A stretch of 64,000 bases of DNA from Pseudomonadota bacterium (GTDB taxonomy: Bacteria; Pseudomonadota; Gammaproteobacteria; Pseudomonadales; Moraxellaceae), in assembly GCA_021781515.1 (NCBI GenBank), contig JAJXWR010000002.1, positions 1 to 64,000 of the forward strand, written 5' to 3'. Shown piece by piece: positions 1 through 8,584 of this stretch (positions are counted from its first letter, which is position 1; the number at the start of each line of letters is the position of its first letter). The notes beneath the pieces are model-generated. The model was not told the origin of the DNA and searched no databases. It saw nothing but the letters and a program-made list of their open reading frames with translations. Made by a program: the position numbers and the translations under genes.

Positions 1-402
1 ACCAGCACTCGCGCAATCTCGCCACGCTCGATACGCTCCAGCAGATCAAGCCAGCAGATCAAAGAATCGCTTGCGCTTGAAGTTCATACCGCCGCCGACT
101 TCCTTGATCCACTCATCGACCGCAATGGCCCCGGCCAAACAGTACGCTTCCATGGCTGCAACTTGGGCTGCAACTTGCAATGCCAAATCGTCCTTTTGCC
201 CTGCGCTACTGATGCGGCAGTACACCACGGTAAGCCGCTTCTCCGGTGCGCCGCCCAACATTACCCTCACGTCCGATTCGTCAAAATAACGCTGACCGGA
301 TGGAAGGCGCTTGGCGGTCAGTCTGCCCTCCCAGCGACGAATCGTACTTGTCGCTCGACCGATACGTTGGGCGAATTCGAATATCCGATATTGCTTGCTC
401 AT
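1..402 (-). pseudogene. IS607-family serine recombinase TnpA, frameshifted and cut by the window edge
   Basis: The N-terminal part is a MerR-like helix-turn-helix (EFAQRIGRATSTIRRWEG, then RYFDESDV). It is followed by the start of a small serine resolvase domain with the catalytic-serine region YCRISSAGQKDDL. This order is typical of IS607 TnpA, which is normally about 200 residues and moves the element without a DDE transposase. The ORF stops after 118 residues at FFDLLA. A 13-bp tandem duplication lies exactly there. If one copy is removed, the frame continues as LLERIERGEIARVLV, the usual family continuation, to the window edge. The element is therefore inactivated by a short duplication. 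Any tnpB partner would lie to the left, outside the window. Identification of the family is by motif recognition and is fairly secure. Confidence 0.85.
38..63. repeat. 13-bp tandem duplication that breaks tnpA
   Basis: Two adjacent copies of ccagcagatcaa(g/a) are present, differing only at the last base. Thirteen is not a multiple of three, so the duplication shifts the tnpA frame and creates a stop three bases later. It looks like replication slippage. Confidence 0.8.
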
Positions 403-472
403 AGGGAGTAATCATAGATAGGTATAAGCAAATATCAAGCATCAGTTAATTGCTCCGGTTTCAAATATGCAA

Positions 473-1372
473 TCAATGCACTGGATTCACCGTGACCGCC
501 ACCTGTAATTGTGGCACTCCCCCCCCCTGAATCACACCGCGCAACGGTGAAACATCCGCAAAATCCCGACCCCAGCCAACTACAATATGGCGTTGATCTG
601 CCAGACAACCGTTGGTTGGATCCATTTCCACCCACCCCCACTCCGGTGTCCAGACGGCCACCCAGGCATGTGTCGCATCCACCCCGCGCAAACGTTCGGT
701 ATCTGTAGGTGCCTCAGTGCAAAGATACCCCGCCACATAACGGGCTGGCAAGCCTAACGAACGTAAACAGGCAATCATCAGATGTGCAAAATCCTGACAA
801 ACTCCAGTCCGGCTGCGCCAGATATTCATTACTGAGGTGTGGACGTCGGTTGTATTCGGACGATAAGTAAAATGTTGCTGTATATACATAGTCAGTGCTA
901 TTGCGCCTTGCAGTACCGAGCAACCGCCTTTAAAAAAATCACGACTGAACTCTACCAGTTGTTGTTTGATCTGTACATGCGTTGACTGATAACGAAAACA
1001 CAACTGATCCAACTCTGGCTGTTGACCAAAATCCAGTGCCGCACTGACCTGTTCCCACGAACTATCCGGTGCCGGTATACGCAAACAATAGTGCCAAGGA
1101 CGTTCTTCAACTGCACAGCGGGCTTGCCAATGCACTGATAATCGATCATGCCACCCTTCATAGCTGAGCCAGGTGGCTGGATTGTTCCATACATCCAGTG
1201 CCTCGGTACGTTCTTCCGGAACAGGATCAATCAATAGCTGACAAGAACGCCAAGTTTGCCAAGCCACTCGCCGCGGATTCAAATGCAACAGATGCCGGGC
1301 ACGGCCGACCGGTTGAGCATAATCATAAATCGTACTGTGCTCGATCTGATACACAACAGGCCCTGTTTTCAT
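473..1372 (-). CDS. Transglutaminase-like cysteine protease-fold protein (COG1305 type)
   Basis: This cytoplasmic protein of about 299 residues begins with the bacterial transglutaminase N-terminal beta region (YQIEHSTIYDYAQPVGRARHLLHLNPR). It ends with a transglutaminase core in which the Cys-His-Asp triad is visible: Cys in RTGVCQDFAHLM, His in VDATHAWVAVW and Asp in MDPTNG. I chose the ATG at 1372 because it overlaps the stop of the upstream gene in an ATGA junction, which indicates translational coupling; the ORF-track start 30 bases further upstream lies inside that gene. It is the last gene of the three-gene operon. Families with this architecture are thought to act as peptidases or amide-bond-modifying enzymes on peptides made by neighbouring ATP-grasp ligases. 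The actual substrate is unknown. Confidence 0.85.
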   Translation of the reverse strand: MKTGPVVYQIEHSTIYDYAQPVGRARHLLHLNPRRVAWQTWRSCQLLIDPVPEERTEALDVWNNPATWLSYEGWHDRLSVHWQARCAVEERPWHYCLRIPAPDSSWEQVSAALDFGQQPELDQLCFRYQSTHVQIKQQLVEFSRDFFKGGCSVLQGAIALTMYIQQHFTYRPNTTDVHTSVMNIWRSRTGVCQDFAHLMIACLRSLGLPARYVAGYLCTEAPTDTERLRGVDATHAWVAVWTPEWGWVEMDPTNGCLADQRHIVVGWGRDFADVSPLRGVIQGGGVPQLQVAVTVNPVH

Positions 1373-3783
1373 TGCAGAACCTCCTCCACTGGCAACAGAC
1401 ACCAGAACATCTGCGCTGTCAGTTGCTGCGACATTTCAAGCAACTCACGATCCATGGCAATGAACAATGCCGATCCTGTACCAGTCTGGCTTAATTGTTC
1501 AATAATCTGTTGCCAGCGTTCGATCCAGGCACCTTGTACCGCAGGCTCCGGCAATAATTGCAGATTCCGAGCGATACACCGGGCCAAATACACGAGAGAC
1601 AAGGGGTTGTCTGCCTCGGCAATACTCCACTGCCAGCAACGTTCCGGAGACTGACCCCCTGTGCTAAGTTCCCGGTCATACCATAACGCATAAATTTCCG
1701 GAACAAAACGCCGTGGTTCTGCCACATGTCGCAACATCAAAGTCGCATACAACATCCGCTCCATGCACTGTCCCAGCGCAAAAAGCGGAGCAGCCCGCTG
1801 CCGTTCCAGGTCATGCGCTGCACAGGCCATCAGTGATTCACCGAGCATCTGCAATTGCTCCATGGAACGGTATTGATCAAGCGGCGTAACATCCTCTGCA
1901 TATTGCGGTTCTGATAGCTGCGCCAACGCCTGAACTACACGGTTCAGACGTTGCTGCCAGCGTTGTGGCAATTCCTGATGCAGGTGCTCCAGTTGCCATA
2001 AAGCCGCCTGCGCATTAAAGTGTCCCTGCGCACACAACGCATGCCATAAAAATTGCTGTTGCTGTTCAACAGCCTGCGTCTTTGACAACGCAAAACCAAC
2101 CGTACCCGTTTCCTGCAAATAGTAAGCAACCCACTGCATGGTCAACGAAGGTTCCAGAGACTCTGAACTGAAATCCTGAGCCAATGCCGTCAACATCTGC
2201 AATTGCGTTAACAAACGTTCAGCATAGCGCCCCAGCCAGAATAAGGATTCCGCACTGCGACTCCTGCGGCCAGGTTGCACCACCTGTAGCGTCGGGACAT
2301 TCACTTCAGGTGCTCCACCTCCGGCCACCCACAAATCTTTGCTGGCCCCGCCACGCTGCATACTGATCATGCGTTGCTCCGGTTGTACCGCCAAGCGTAC
2401 CAGTCCACCGGTCAACACCTGATAACCGTGCTCACATGCCAATGCATAAACCCTGATGCCCATCGGCCTCGGCTGCAACGTCCACCCGCTATCCTGCCAT
2501 TGCGCCAACGGACTTTGCGACAATTGCACCAATTCCTGGGCCACATAGGCCTGTGGCAAGCGTTTGATTTTATCCAGCCACACTTGTTGTTCGGCTGCCG
2601 TCAGCTGATCGCCATACACCGTCTCCATTCGCTGATTGGGAAATGCCGGTTTAAGTACGAGATATGGCAGGTTTTTCAATACATAGTCCTGCGCCGCCCT
2701 CTCTCCACACCACCAGGTAGCCACGGCCGGCATCAACAATGAATCACCCAGCCAGGCACGGGCGATTGCCGGTAAAAACGCCAGCAACCCTGCGGATTCC
2801 AGAATATCCGAGCCTAAGGGATTGGATACCAGCACTCGACCGGCACGCAACACCTGCATCAGCCCAGGAACCCCCAAGGCAGAATCCGAACGTAACTCCA
2901 GCGGATCACAATATTCCGTATCCATACGTCGCAGGACGCCATGTACCCGTTGTAAGCCTCGAACCGTTTTCAGATACAGTGTATTGTGGCGCACACACAG
3001 ATCATCCCCCTGAACCAGAGGAACCCGTAACAACCGGGCGAGGTAGAGTTGTTCGTGGTAAGTTTCATGCCAGCTTCCCGGGCTAAGAATAACCGCCAGC
3101 GGTGCTTCACCGGTGTCAAGCGGTAAACGGCGTAAAAAAAAAGCCCAGGCCTGTCGCCACTCGTTTTCTGCAGACACCACCTGCAGTGCCCGCATTTCCT
3201 CAGACCACAAGTGCCCAAGCACTCTCCGGTTTTCCAGCAGATAACCGAGTCCGGAAGGGGCCTGGGTGCGGTCCGCCATCACCCACCACTGACCATCGGC
3301 AGAGCGTGCCAGATCCGCCGCATAAATATGCAGATAACGCCCACCGACCGGCTGCACCCCACTTTGTCCCCACAAAAACCCCCGCTGCCCATAAATTAAT
3401 GCGGAAGGCAGCAATCCCTGGTGCAACAATGTCTGTGGCCCGTACAGATCGCCCAGAATCCGGTCTAACAACTGGGCACGTTGTACCATGGCGCAGCTGA
3501 TGAGTGCCCAATCCTCTGCTGACAGTAACATCGGCAATACATCCAGCGGCCAGGGACGTTGATTGGCCAACGGATCGCCATAGACGTGATAAGTCATGCC
3601 CTGTTCATGCACCAGTCGATGCAAGTGCTGGGGTAAAATCAACTGCTTTCGCTGTTGCCAACTGTCACAGAACTGTTGCCACAACGGGCGCATCTGGCCC
3701 TGCGCATCGACCAACTCATCATAAACAGCAACGGACGAGGCCTGCACTTGCTGCAGATACATCTGCAAACTCTGCGCATCCAC
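1369..3783 (-). CDS. Circularly permuted ATP-grasp protein fused to an alpha-E domain
   Basis: At 804 residues this is a fusion of two domains that are often separate genes. The first roughly 480 residues resemble the circularly permuted type 2 ATP-grasp family (DUF404/DUF407), with signatures such as YHVYGDPLANQRPWPLDVLP and a run near VYALACEHGYQVLTGGLVRLA. The remainder (from about RRSRSAESLFWLGRYAERL) is an alpha-E domain (DUF403). Comparative genomics by Iyer and colleagues grouped such proteins with transglutaminase-like proteins as predicted amidoligase systems that make or modify small peptides. The flanking genes here are exactly those partners. The 4-bp overlap with the downstream transglutaminase gene and the 69-base gap to the upstream gene support one operon. 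No experimental substrate is known to me. Confidence 0.88.
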   Translation of the reverse strand: MDAQSLQMYLQQVQASSVAVYDELVDAQGQMRPLWQQFCDSWQQRKQLILPQHLHRLVHEQGMTYHVYGDPLANQRPWPLDVLPMLLSAEDWALISCAMVQRAQLLDRILGDLYGPQTLLHQGLLPSALIYGQRGFLWGQSGVQPVGGRYLHIYAADLARSADGQWWVMADRTQAPSGLGYLLENRRVLGHLWSEEMRALQVVSAENEWRQAWAFFLRRLPLDTGEAPLAVILSPGSWHETYHEQLYLARLLRVPLVQGDDLCVRHNTLYLKTVRGLQRVHGVLRRMDTEYCDPLELRSDSALGVPGLMQVLRAGRVLVSNPLGSDILESAGLLAFLPAIARAWLGDSLLMPAVATWWCGERAAQDYVLKNLPYLVLKPAFPNQRMETVYGDQLTAAEQQVWLDKIKRLPQAYVAQELVQLSQSPLAQWQDSGWTLQPRPMGIRVYALACEHGYQVLTGGLVRLAVQPEQRMISMQRGGASKDLWVAGGGAPEVNVPTLQVVQPGRRSRSAESLFWLGRYAERLLTQLQMLTALAQDFSSESLEPSLTMQWVAYYLQETGTVGFALSKTQAVEQQQQFLWHALCAQGHFNAQAALWQLEHLHQELPQRWQQRLNRVVQALAQLSEPQYAEDVTPLDQYRSMEQLQMLGESLMACAAHDLERQRAAPLFALGQCMERMLYATLMLRHVAEPRRFVPEIYALWYDRELSTGGQSPERCWQWSIAEADNPLSLVYLARCIARNLQLLPEPAVQGAWIERWQQIIEQLSQTGTGSALFIAMDRELLEMSQQLTAQMFWCLLPVEEVLQ

Positions 3784-3852
3784 TCACATTATCCCCACTC
3801 AGCCTTCTCTATGCACCAGAATCACAGATTCAGCACCCCCATGCCCCAATAA

Positions 3853-6800
3853 TCAGCGTAGCGGGTTATGCGCAAATCGCAGATCCAGTGTCGCGGGTGT
3901 ATCATTCTGGATAACGCTGTTGCCAACACTGAACGTGCCCGGGGTGTGGCCCAGACGGAAAAAACGCTCCAGCCGCCGGCTCTCCGCCTCGAAGGCATTC
4001 ACCGGAAAAGTTACATAATTTCTGCCTCCCGGGTGCATGACATGGTACTGACATCCACCAATCGCCCGGCCCGTCCAGGTATCGTAAAGATCAAAAACCA
4101 GTGGCGTATTGACCCCGATCGTGGGATGTAACGCTGAAGCCGGACGCCAGGCACGGTAGCGCACCCCGGCGACCTGCTCTCCAGCGATTCCACTGGCCTG
4201 CAAGGGTACCGGATACCCATTGGCCAGTAGTTGGTAACGCCCGTCGGTCATCCCGCTCAATTTCACCTGCAGACGCTCCAGCGAAGAATCCACATAACGT
4301 ACCGTGCCACCCGCCGCTCCCTCTTCACCTAAAACCGGCCATGGTTCAAGTGCCTGTCGCAATTCCACAGTAATTCCCCGACTCGTGAACTCCCCCAGCA
4401 GCGGAAAACGAAATGCAAAATGCGGTGCAAACCAGTCGGTGGTAAACGGCAAGCCCGCCCGTTGCAACACTTCAATGACTTCCCCAAAATCCTGCCAGAG
4501 ATAATGCGGCAACATCATTCGGTCATGCAACTGCGTGCCCCAACGCACCAACCGTTCCGGTGTATAGGGGGTTTCCCAGAACCTGAGCAACAGACCACGA
4601 ACCAGCAACTGCTGTACCAGTGCCATCCGGGGATGCGGCGGCATTTCAAAAGCCCGCATTTCCAGCAGACCCAGGCGCCCCTGACTGGAGTCTGGATTGA
4701 ACAGCTTGTCAATACAGAACTCGGTCCGATGCGTATTTCCCGTCACATCCGTCAGAATATTGCGTAAAATTCGATCCGTCATCCACGGTAAAACCGGTCC
4801 ATGATGGGATTGCAGCGCTGCAAAAGCCAGTTCCAATTCCTGTAAAGACTCATGCCGGGCCTCATCCACCCTCGGTGCCTGTGACGTAGGCCCGATAAAC
4901 AACCCGGAAAACAGGTAAGATAAAGAGGGGTGATGCTGCCAGAAACTCAGCATACTCTGCAACAAATCCGGCCGCCGGAAAAACGGCGAATCTTCCGGTC
5001 GGGCTGCCCCCAACACCAGATGGTTCCCACCTCCCGTTCCACTGTGCCGACCGTCCAGCATGAATTTTTCTGACTGCAACTGCGACAGATGCGCCATGTC
5101 ATACAAATGCGTGGTTTGTTCCACCAGACCCCGCCAGGAATCCACCGGATGAATATTAACCTCAAGCACTCCGGGATCTGGAGTTAAGCGCAAAGATTGC
5201 AGACGGGAATCATGGGGAGGCTCATAACCTTCCAGTATGACTCGGGTCTGTAAAGCGCTACAGGTTTGTTCCACCACCTCCACCAACGCCAGATAGTCTT
5301 CAAGGCGCTGTACAGGCGGCATAAACACATGCAGATGGCCTTGACGCGGTTCGACACACAAGGCCGTTCGCAAAACATCATCAGGCTGCCAGCCGTGCGC
5401 TTTTACTCCATCAGAGGATCCAGCAGAGGATCCAGCAGGAGATCCAGCAGAGGCTCTATGGGCCGGATTTGGGCGCTGATATAAAGGATATTGCGCCAGT
5501 GCCTTAGGTCGCACCGACGGATCAATGGGGTGAATCCAGGGAAAATCGGTAGCACGCACCCACGGCAACCCTTCCAACGGTAAGCGATACCCCATCGGAG
5601 AATCTCCCGGCAACAACTGACAACGCTCACGTCGCAAAAACCATGGCCCGGTAATCCACTCTCCCTTTATACAACCCAATGGCAGTACCCATCCAACCGC
5701 CTGTCCCAAACCTTGTTCAAACAGATGCGCCAGACGTGCCCTTTCAACAGGATCATCCAGACGAGCTTCTGCGATATCTACATTCGCCGGCAATTGTCTT
5801 TCTCGCCACAGATAGTACAACGCATCTTCATAGGCGGCAAACGCTGCAAACGGATCCACCCCGAGAAAACCTGCCAGTTGCTGAATAAACGCCTGCGCCG
5901 AATCCACGGTGCTCAACCCAGGCTGACGCTCATCTGCGTACAGTTTATGGTCATTCCAAAGTGGCTGACCGTCTTTACGCCAGTAACAGTTCAACGACCA
6001 CCGCGGCAAAGGTTCCCCCGGGTACCATTTCCCCTGTCCCAAATGCAACAACCCCTGAGGCGCATAACGTGCGGCCATTCGGTAAAATAAATCCAGTGCA
6101 CGCAACCGCTTGGTAGGCCCTAATGCCGCTGTGTTCCATTCTTCAGCATCCGGATCATCCCGACTGACAAAAGTCGGTTCTCCCCCCATGGTAAGACGCA
6201 CGTCGCCCGCCTGCAAACGTTGCTCTACCACATCACCCACCGCAAGAATATCCTGCCAGACAGTTTCTTGATACGGTAAGGTGACCCGCGGCGATTCATG
6301 GATCCGCTGAATTGTCATGGAATGAACCAATCGAGTCTCACTTTGTTCTACCGTACCACTCACCGGCGCTGCAGACTGCGGCGATGGCGAACAGGCCAAA
6401 GGAATATGCCCCTCACCAGCCAATAACCCCGAGGTGGGATCCAGTCCTACCCAACCCGCCCCCGGCAAATACACTTCACACCAGGCATGCAGATCCGTAA
6501 AGTCCTGTGCCGGACCCCCCGGCCCTTCCAAAGGCGCGACATCCGCTTTCAATTGAATCAGATACCCTGAAACAAAACGAGCAGCCAGACCCAGATGCCG
6601 TAGTAAATGCACCATCAACCACGCCGAATCCCGACAGGAACCCTTCCCCGACGCCAACGTTTCTTCAGGCGACTGCACTCCAGGTTCCAAGCGAATAATA
6701 TAGCTAACGTCCCGGGCCACCGCCTGATTTAAATCCACCAGAAAATCAACCGTCGGCGCAGACCGATGCAGCCATGGCTCCAAATAATCCACCACACTCG

Positions 6801-7173
6801 CCCCTTGACTATCCAGCACCCGATAGGGAGCCAATTCAAGGAGGGTATCCTCACTGTAATTAAATGGCAGACGTTCTGCCGCTGGTTCCAGAAAAAAATC
6901 AAAGGGATTTTGCACAGACATTTCAGCAATCAAATCAACTTCAACCCGAAAGGTATCCGTTTTTCCCGAAAACATCACCCGTGCCTGATAGTTACCCAAG
7001 GCATCCTGTTGCCAGTTGAGAAATGGCGTCTCTGGACCCACACGCAAACTATAGGATAAAATCCGTGTACGCGAGTGCTCACAAGGCCGCAGCCGGATAA
7101 TTTGCGGACCTAAGTTAATTCGCCGATCATAATGATATTCTGTAACATGTTGCAAAGCGACATGAATTGACAC
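3853..7173 (-). CDS. Large transglutaminase-like protein with C-terminal DUF2126 region
   Basis: This protein of about 1106 residues opens with the bacterial transglutaminase N-terminal region (HVALQHVTEYHYDRRINLGPQ). A transglutaminase core with Cys in SGKGSCRDSAWLMVHLLRHLG, His in FTDLHAWCEVYLPG and Asp in LDPTSGLLAGEGHI follows. The remaining 800 or so residues match the DUF2126 arrangement (VRLTMGGEPTFVSRDD, DGRHSGTGGGNHLVLG). I place the start at a GTG at 7173 because an AGGAGA site lies about seven bases upstream and VSIHVALQ is the usual family N-terminus; the ORF-track ATG adds 16 atypical residues. It is the first gene of the operon. A short low-complexity Ala-Gly-Ser linker encoded by a 12-bp repeat interrupts the DUF2126 part. 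Confidence 0.87.
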   Translation of the reverse strand: MSIHVALQHVTEYHYDRRINLGPQIIRLRPCEHSRTRILSYSLRVGPETPFLNWQQDALGNYQARVMFSGKTDTFRVEVDLIAEMSVQNPFDFFLEPAAERLPFNYSEDTLLELAPYRVLDSQGASVVDYLEPWLHRSAPTVDFLVDLNQAVARDVSYIIRLEPGVQSPEETLASGKGSCRDSAWLMVHLLRHLGLAARFVSGYLIQLKADVAPLEGPGGPAQDFTDLHAWCEVYLPGAGWVGLDPTSGLLAGEGHIPLACSPSPQSAAPVSGTVEQSETRLVHSMTIQRIHESPRVTLPYQETVWQDILAVGDVVEQRLQAGDVRLTMGGEPTFVSRDDPDAEEWNTAALGPTKRLRALDLFYRMAARYAPQGLLHLGQGKWYPGEPLPRWSLNCYWRKDGQPLWNDHKLYADERQPGLSTVDSAQAFIQQLAGFLGVDPFAAFAAYEDALYYLWRERQLPANVDIAEARLDDPVERARLAHLFEQGLGQAVGWVLPLGCIKGEWITGPWFLRRERCQLLPGDSPMGYRLPLEGLPWVRATDFPWIHPIDPSVRPKALAQYPLYQRPNPAHRASAGSPAGSSAGSSDGVKAHGWQPDDVLRTALCVEPRQGHLHVFMPPVQRLEDYLALVEVVEQTCSALQTRVILEGYEPPHDSRLQSLRLTPDPGVLEVNIHPVDSWRGLVEQTTHLYDMAHLSQLQSEKFMLDGRHSGTGGGNHLVLGAARPEDSPFFRRPDLLQSMLSFWQHHPSLSYLFSGLFIGPTSQAPRVDEARHESLQELELAFAALQSHHGPVLPWMTDRILRNILTDVTGNTHRTEFCIDKLFNPDSSQGRLGLLEMRAFEMPPHPRMALVQQLLVRGLLLRFWETPYTPERLVRWGTQLHDRMMLPHYLWQDFGEVIEVLQRAGLPFTTDWFAPHFAFRFPLLGEFTSRGITVELRQALEPWPVLGEEGAAGGTVRYVDSSLERLQVKLSGMTDGRYQLLANGYPVPLQASGIAGEQVAGVRYRAWRPASALHPTIGVNTPLVFDLYDTWTGRAIGGCQYHVMHPGGRNYVTFPVNAFEAESRRLERFFRLGHTPGTFSVGNSVIQNDTPATLDLRFAHNPLR
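5414..5449. repeat. Three tandem 12-bp units inside the DUF2126 gene
   Basis: Units gaggatccagca, gaggatccagca and ggagatccagca follow one another. They encode the small Gly-Ser-Ala linker (GSPAGSSAGSS) and keep the frame. The repeat number is likely to vary between strains. Confidence 0.8.
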
Positions 7174-7270
7174 CGAACTCTCCTGTATCTCACCGGGGAC
7201 ACCACCTACTTCAAGGCACACAAAACAAACACAACGCTGCCAAACCGCACACGGACTACCCTATCATCCA

Positions 7271-7286
7271 AGCACAGGACGTGCCA
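7271..7286 (-). promoter_or_regulatory. Candidate sigma-54 promoter of the transglutaminase/ATP-grasp operon
   Basis: On the minus strand TGGCACG-TCCT-GTGCT has a perfect -24 box, GG-N10-GC spacing and one mismatch in the -12 box. It lies about 100 bases before the proposed GTG start. An alternative TATAAT-like hexamer is present at 7315-7320 without a good -35 box, so the assignment is tentative. Confidence 0.4.
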
Positions 7287-7489
7287 TATATACAAAAATC
7301 ATTAATAACAACATATTATACAAAATACATACCGGTAACCCTGCACATGAACGCCATGCAACCCGGTGCAACACCGCAGCAATCGCACCAAAATAACGCA
7401 CATCAACTTTGGTCAATGGTTTTGATTCTCCCCGCCCCACAGTCGGCATTGCGGTAATTCCGGCCTATGCGGTTAAGTACAAGCTGAGC

Positions 7490-7780
7490 GGATTCCTGCT
7501 ACGCAAGAGATACCCTGCGCACAACATTTATAGTTGGGCATAGCCACGCCACATTATTTGATGTCCCGGCGGTAAGTCTGATGTGCGATCGATGTATCCA
7601 CCCCATTGAGCGACCAGTAGAACCGCAGAGCCTAATACACTCACGGGCACGATCATGGTTTCGGCCATTCTTGGACCAGGCCACATCACGCACCAGATTT
7701 TTAATGCTGAATTCAAAAGAAGCTCCCAAGGGAACATCCTGGCCATAGCTAAGAATCTGCAACCAGATAATCTCATCATC
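7490..7780 (-). mobile_element. Degenerate C-terminal remnant of an IS4-type transposase
   Basis: The minus-strand reading gives WELLLNSALKIW, then LLVAQWGGYIDRTSDLPPGH and IMWRGYAQL before a premature stop. This resembles the end of IS4-type DDE transposases (the WQIELLFKLWK and VSQWGGYLGRKSDPPPGH regions). About 125 bp of DNA is closely similar to the remnant at the right end of the window, in the same orientation. The premature TAA replaces a CAA still present in the right-hand copy. No terminal repeats or N-terminal part can be found. The rest of 7174-8300 holds only unrecognised short ORFs such as 7924-8259. Confidence 0.65.
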
Positions 7781-8328
7781 CTCAGCTCTGAGCTCGATGC
7801 CGATGTACAATATAGAAGCAGCGTAAAACAGGAAAAACGGTTTGATGTAAAGCAATCAACAAACCAAGTATAGGAGAACCACCACCGATTGCTCAGGCAA
7901 TGATGACATGATGGTAAAACAGGTCAGACCGTGGACAGAACAACCCGTGGGGGCCAAAGCGTATTAATTGCGATATAGTGATTGGGAACTGTCCAGCGAA
8001 ATCCATCAGAGAGCCGAGGCACAACCTCGATCAGAATCCGGATGTATGGCGGCAATCGAACCTTGTTTAAAAAACATGAAAACATGCTTGGCAAACCGGG
8101 GGCGACCATAAATAGGCGATGGCAGTTGCTGTGTGGTTGATCATGTGCAGGCCATCCTTGCCGTTTTCGTTGGCGACTATAACAACGTTCGCCAAGATCC
8201 CCTGCTAAGCAAAAAAACGCCTGTTTTCGGGTGAGTTCACTCCTGTAAAGAAGATTCATTCAACGCTTAATGGAGACTGGAGCGGTTCATTGCAGCGTTC
8301 AACCTCAGATTATCACGAAAAACATGCC

Positions 8329-8358
8329 TTGATGTCGCTACCATGACTTAGGTACAAT
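8329..8358 (+). promoter_or_regulatory. Sigma-70-type promoter of the DAHP synthase gene
   Basis: TTGATG and TACAAT are separated by 18 bases. Transcription from about 8365 would give a leader of about 220 nt that contains a CAGGGG/CCCCTG stem and the structured element at 8506-8580. Confidence 0.6.
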
Positions 8359-8505
8359 CTGCCGCATTGCCATGCACAGGCCGCTCCCCCAGACAGCCAG
8401 GGCAGACTTCAGGGGCTCATGCCGCTAACGCATTCACCCCTGGGTACTACCGACCCGTTCACCGTGCCGGTGGCTACTCTTAATTTTGATAGCTCAACCC
8501 ACAAT

Positions 8506-8580
8506 AAGGAGGATGCGAGAAAAAGGCGGCCTAATTGCCGGTGCTATCCCTCCACCCCATCATTGCGGTGGTTTCTCGCA
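8506..8580 (+). promoter_or_regulatory. Structured cis-regulatory RNA candidate, copy A (DAHP synthase leader)
   Basis: The leader can fold into a three-way junction. Stem P1 pairs TGCGAGAAA (8514-8522) with TTTCTCGCA (8572-8580). P2 pairs CGGC (8527-8530) with GCCG (8537-8540) around a 6-nt loop. P3 pairs CCACC (8552-8556) with GGTGG (8567-8571). The single-stranded junction GTGCTATCCCT (8541-8551) is identical in the metH leader copy, and the two copies differ in each stem only by compensatory changes. The element ends four bases before the start codon and is preceded by a purine-rich AAGGAGG. I do not recognise it as a known riboswitch family. Confidence 0.75.
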
Positions 8581-8584
8581 AAAC

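Noticed and set aside
7924-8259. 111-residue minus-strand ORF
   Set aside because: It lies in transposase debris, shows no recognisable motif and has no clear start signal.
8486-8584. N-terminal extension of the DAHP synthase (and similarly of MetH) as given by the ORF track
   Set aside because: The shared sequence changes amino acids at the positions that preserve base pairing, and family homology begins at the later ATG.
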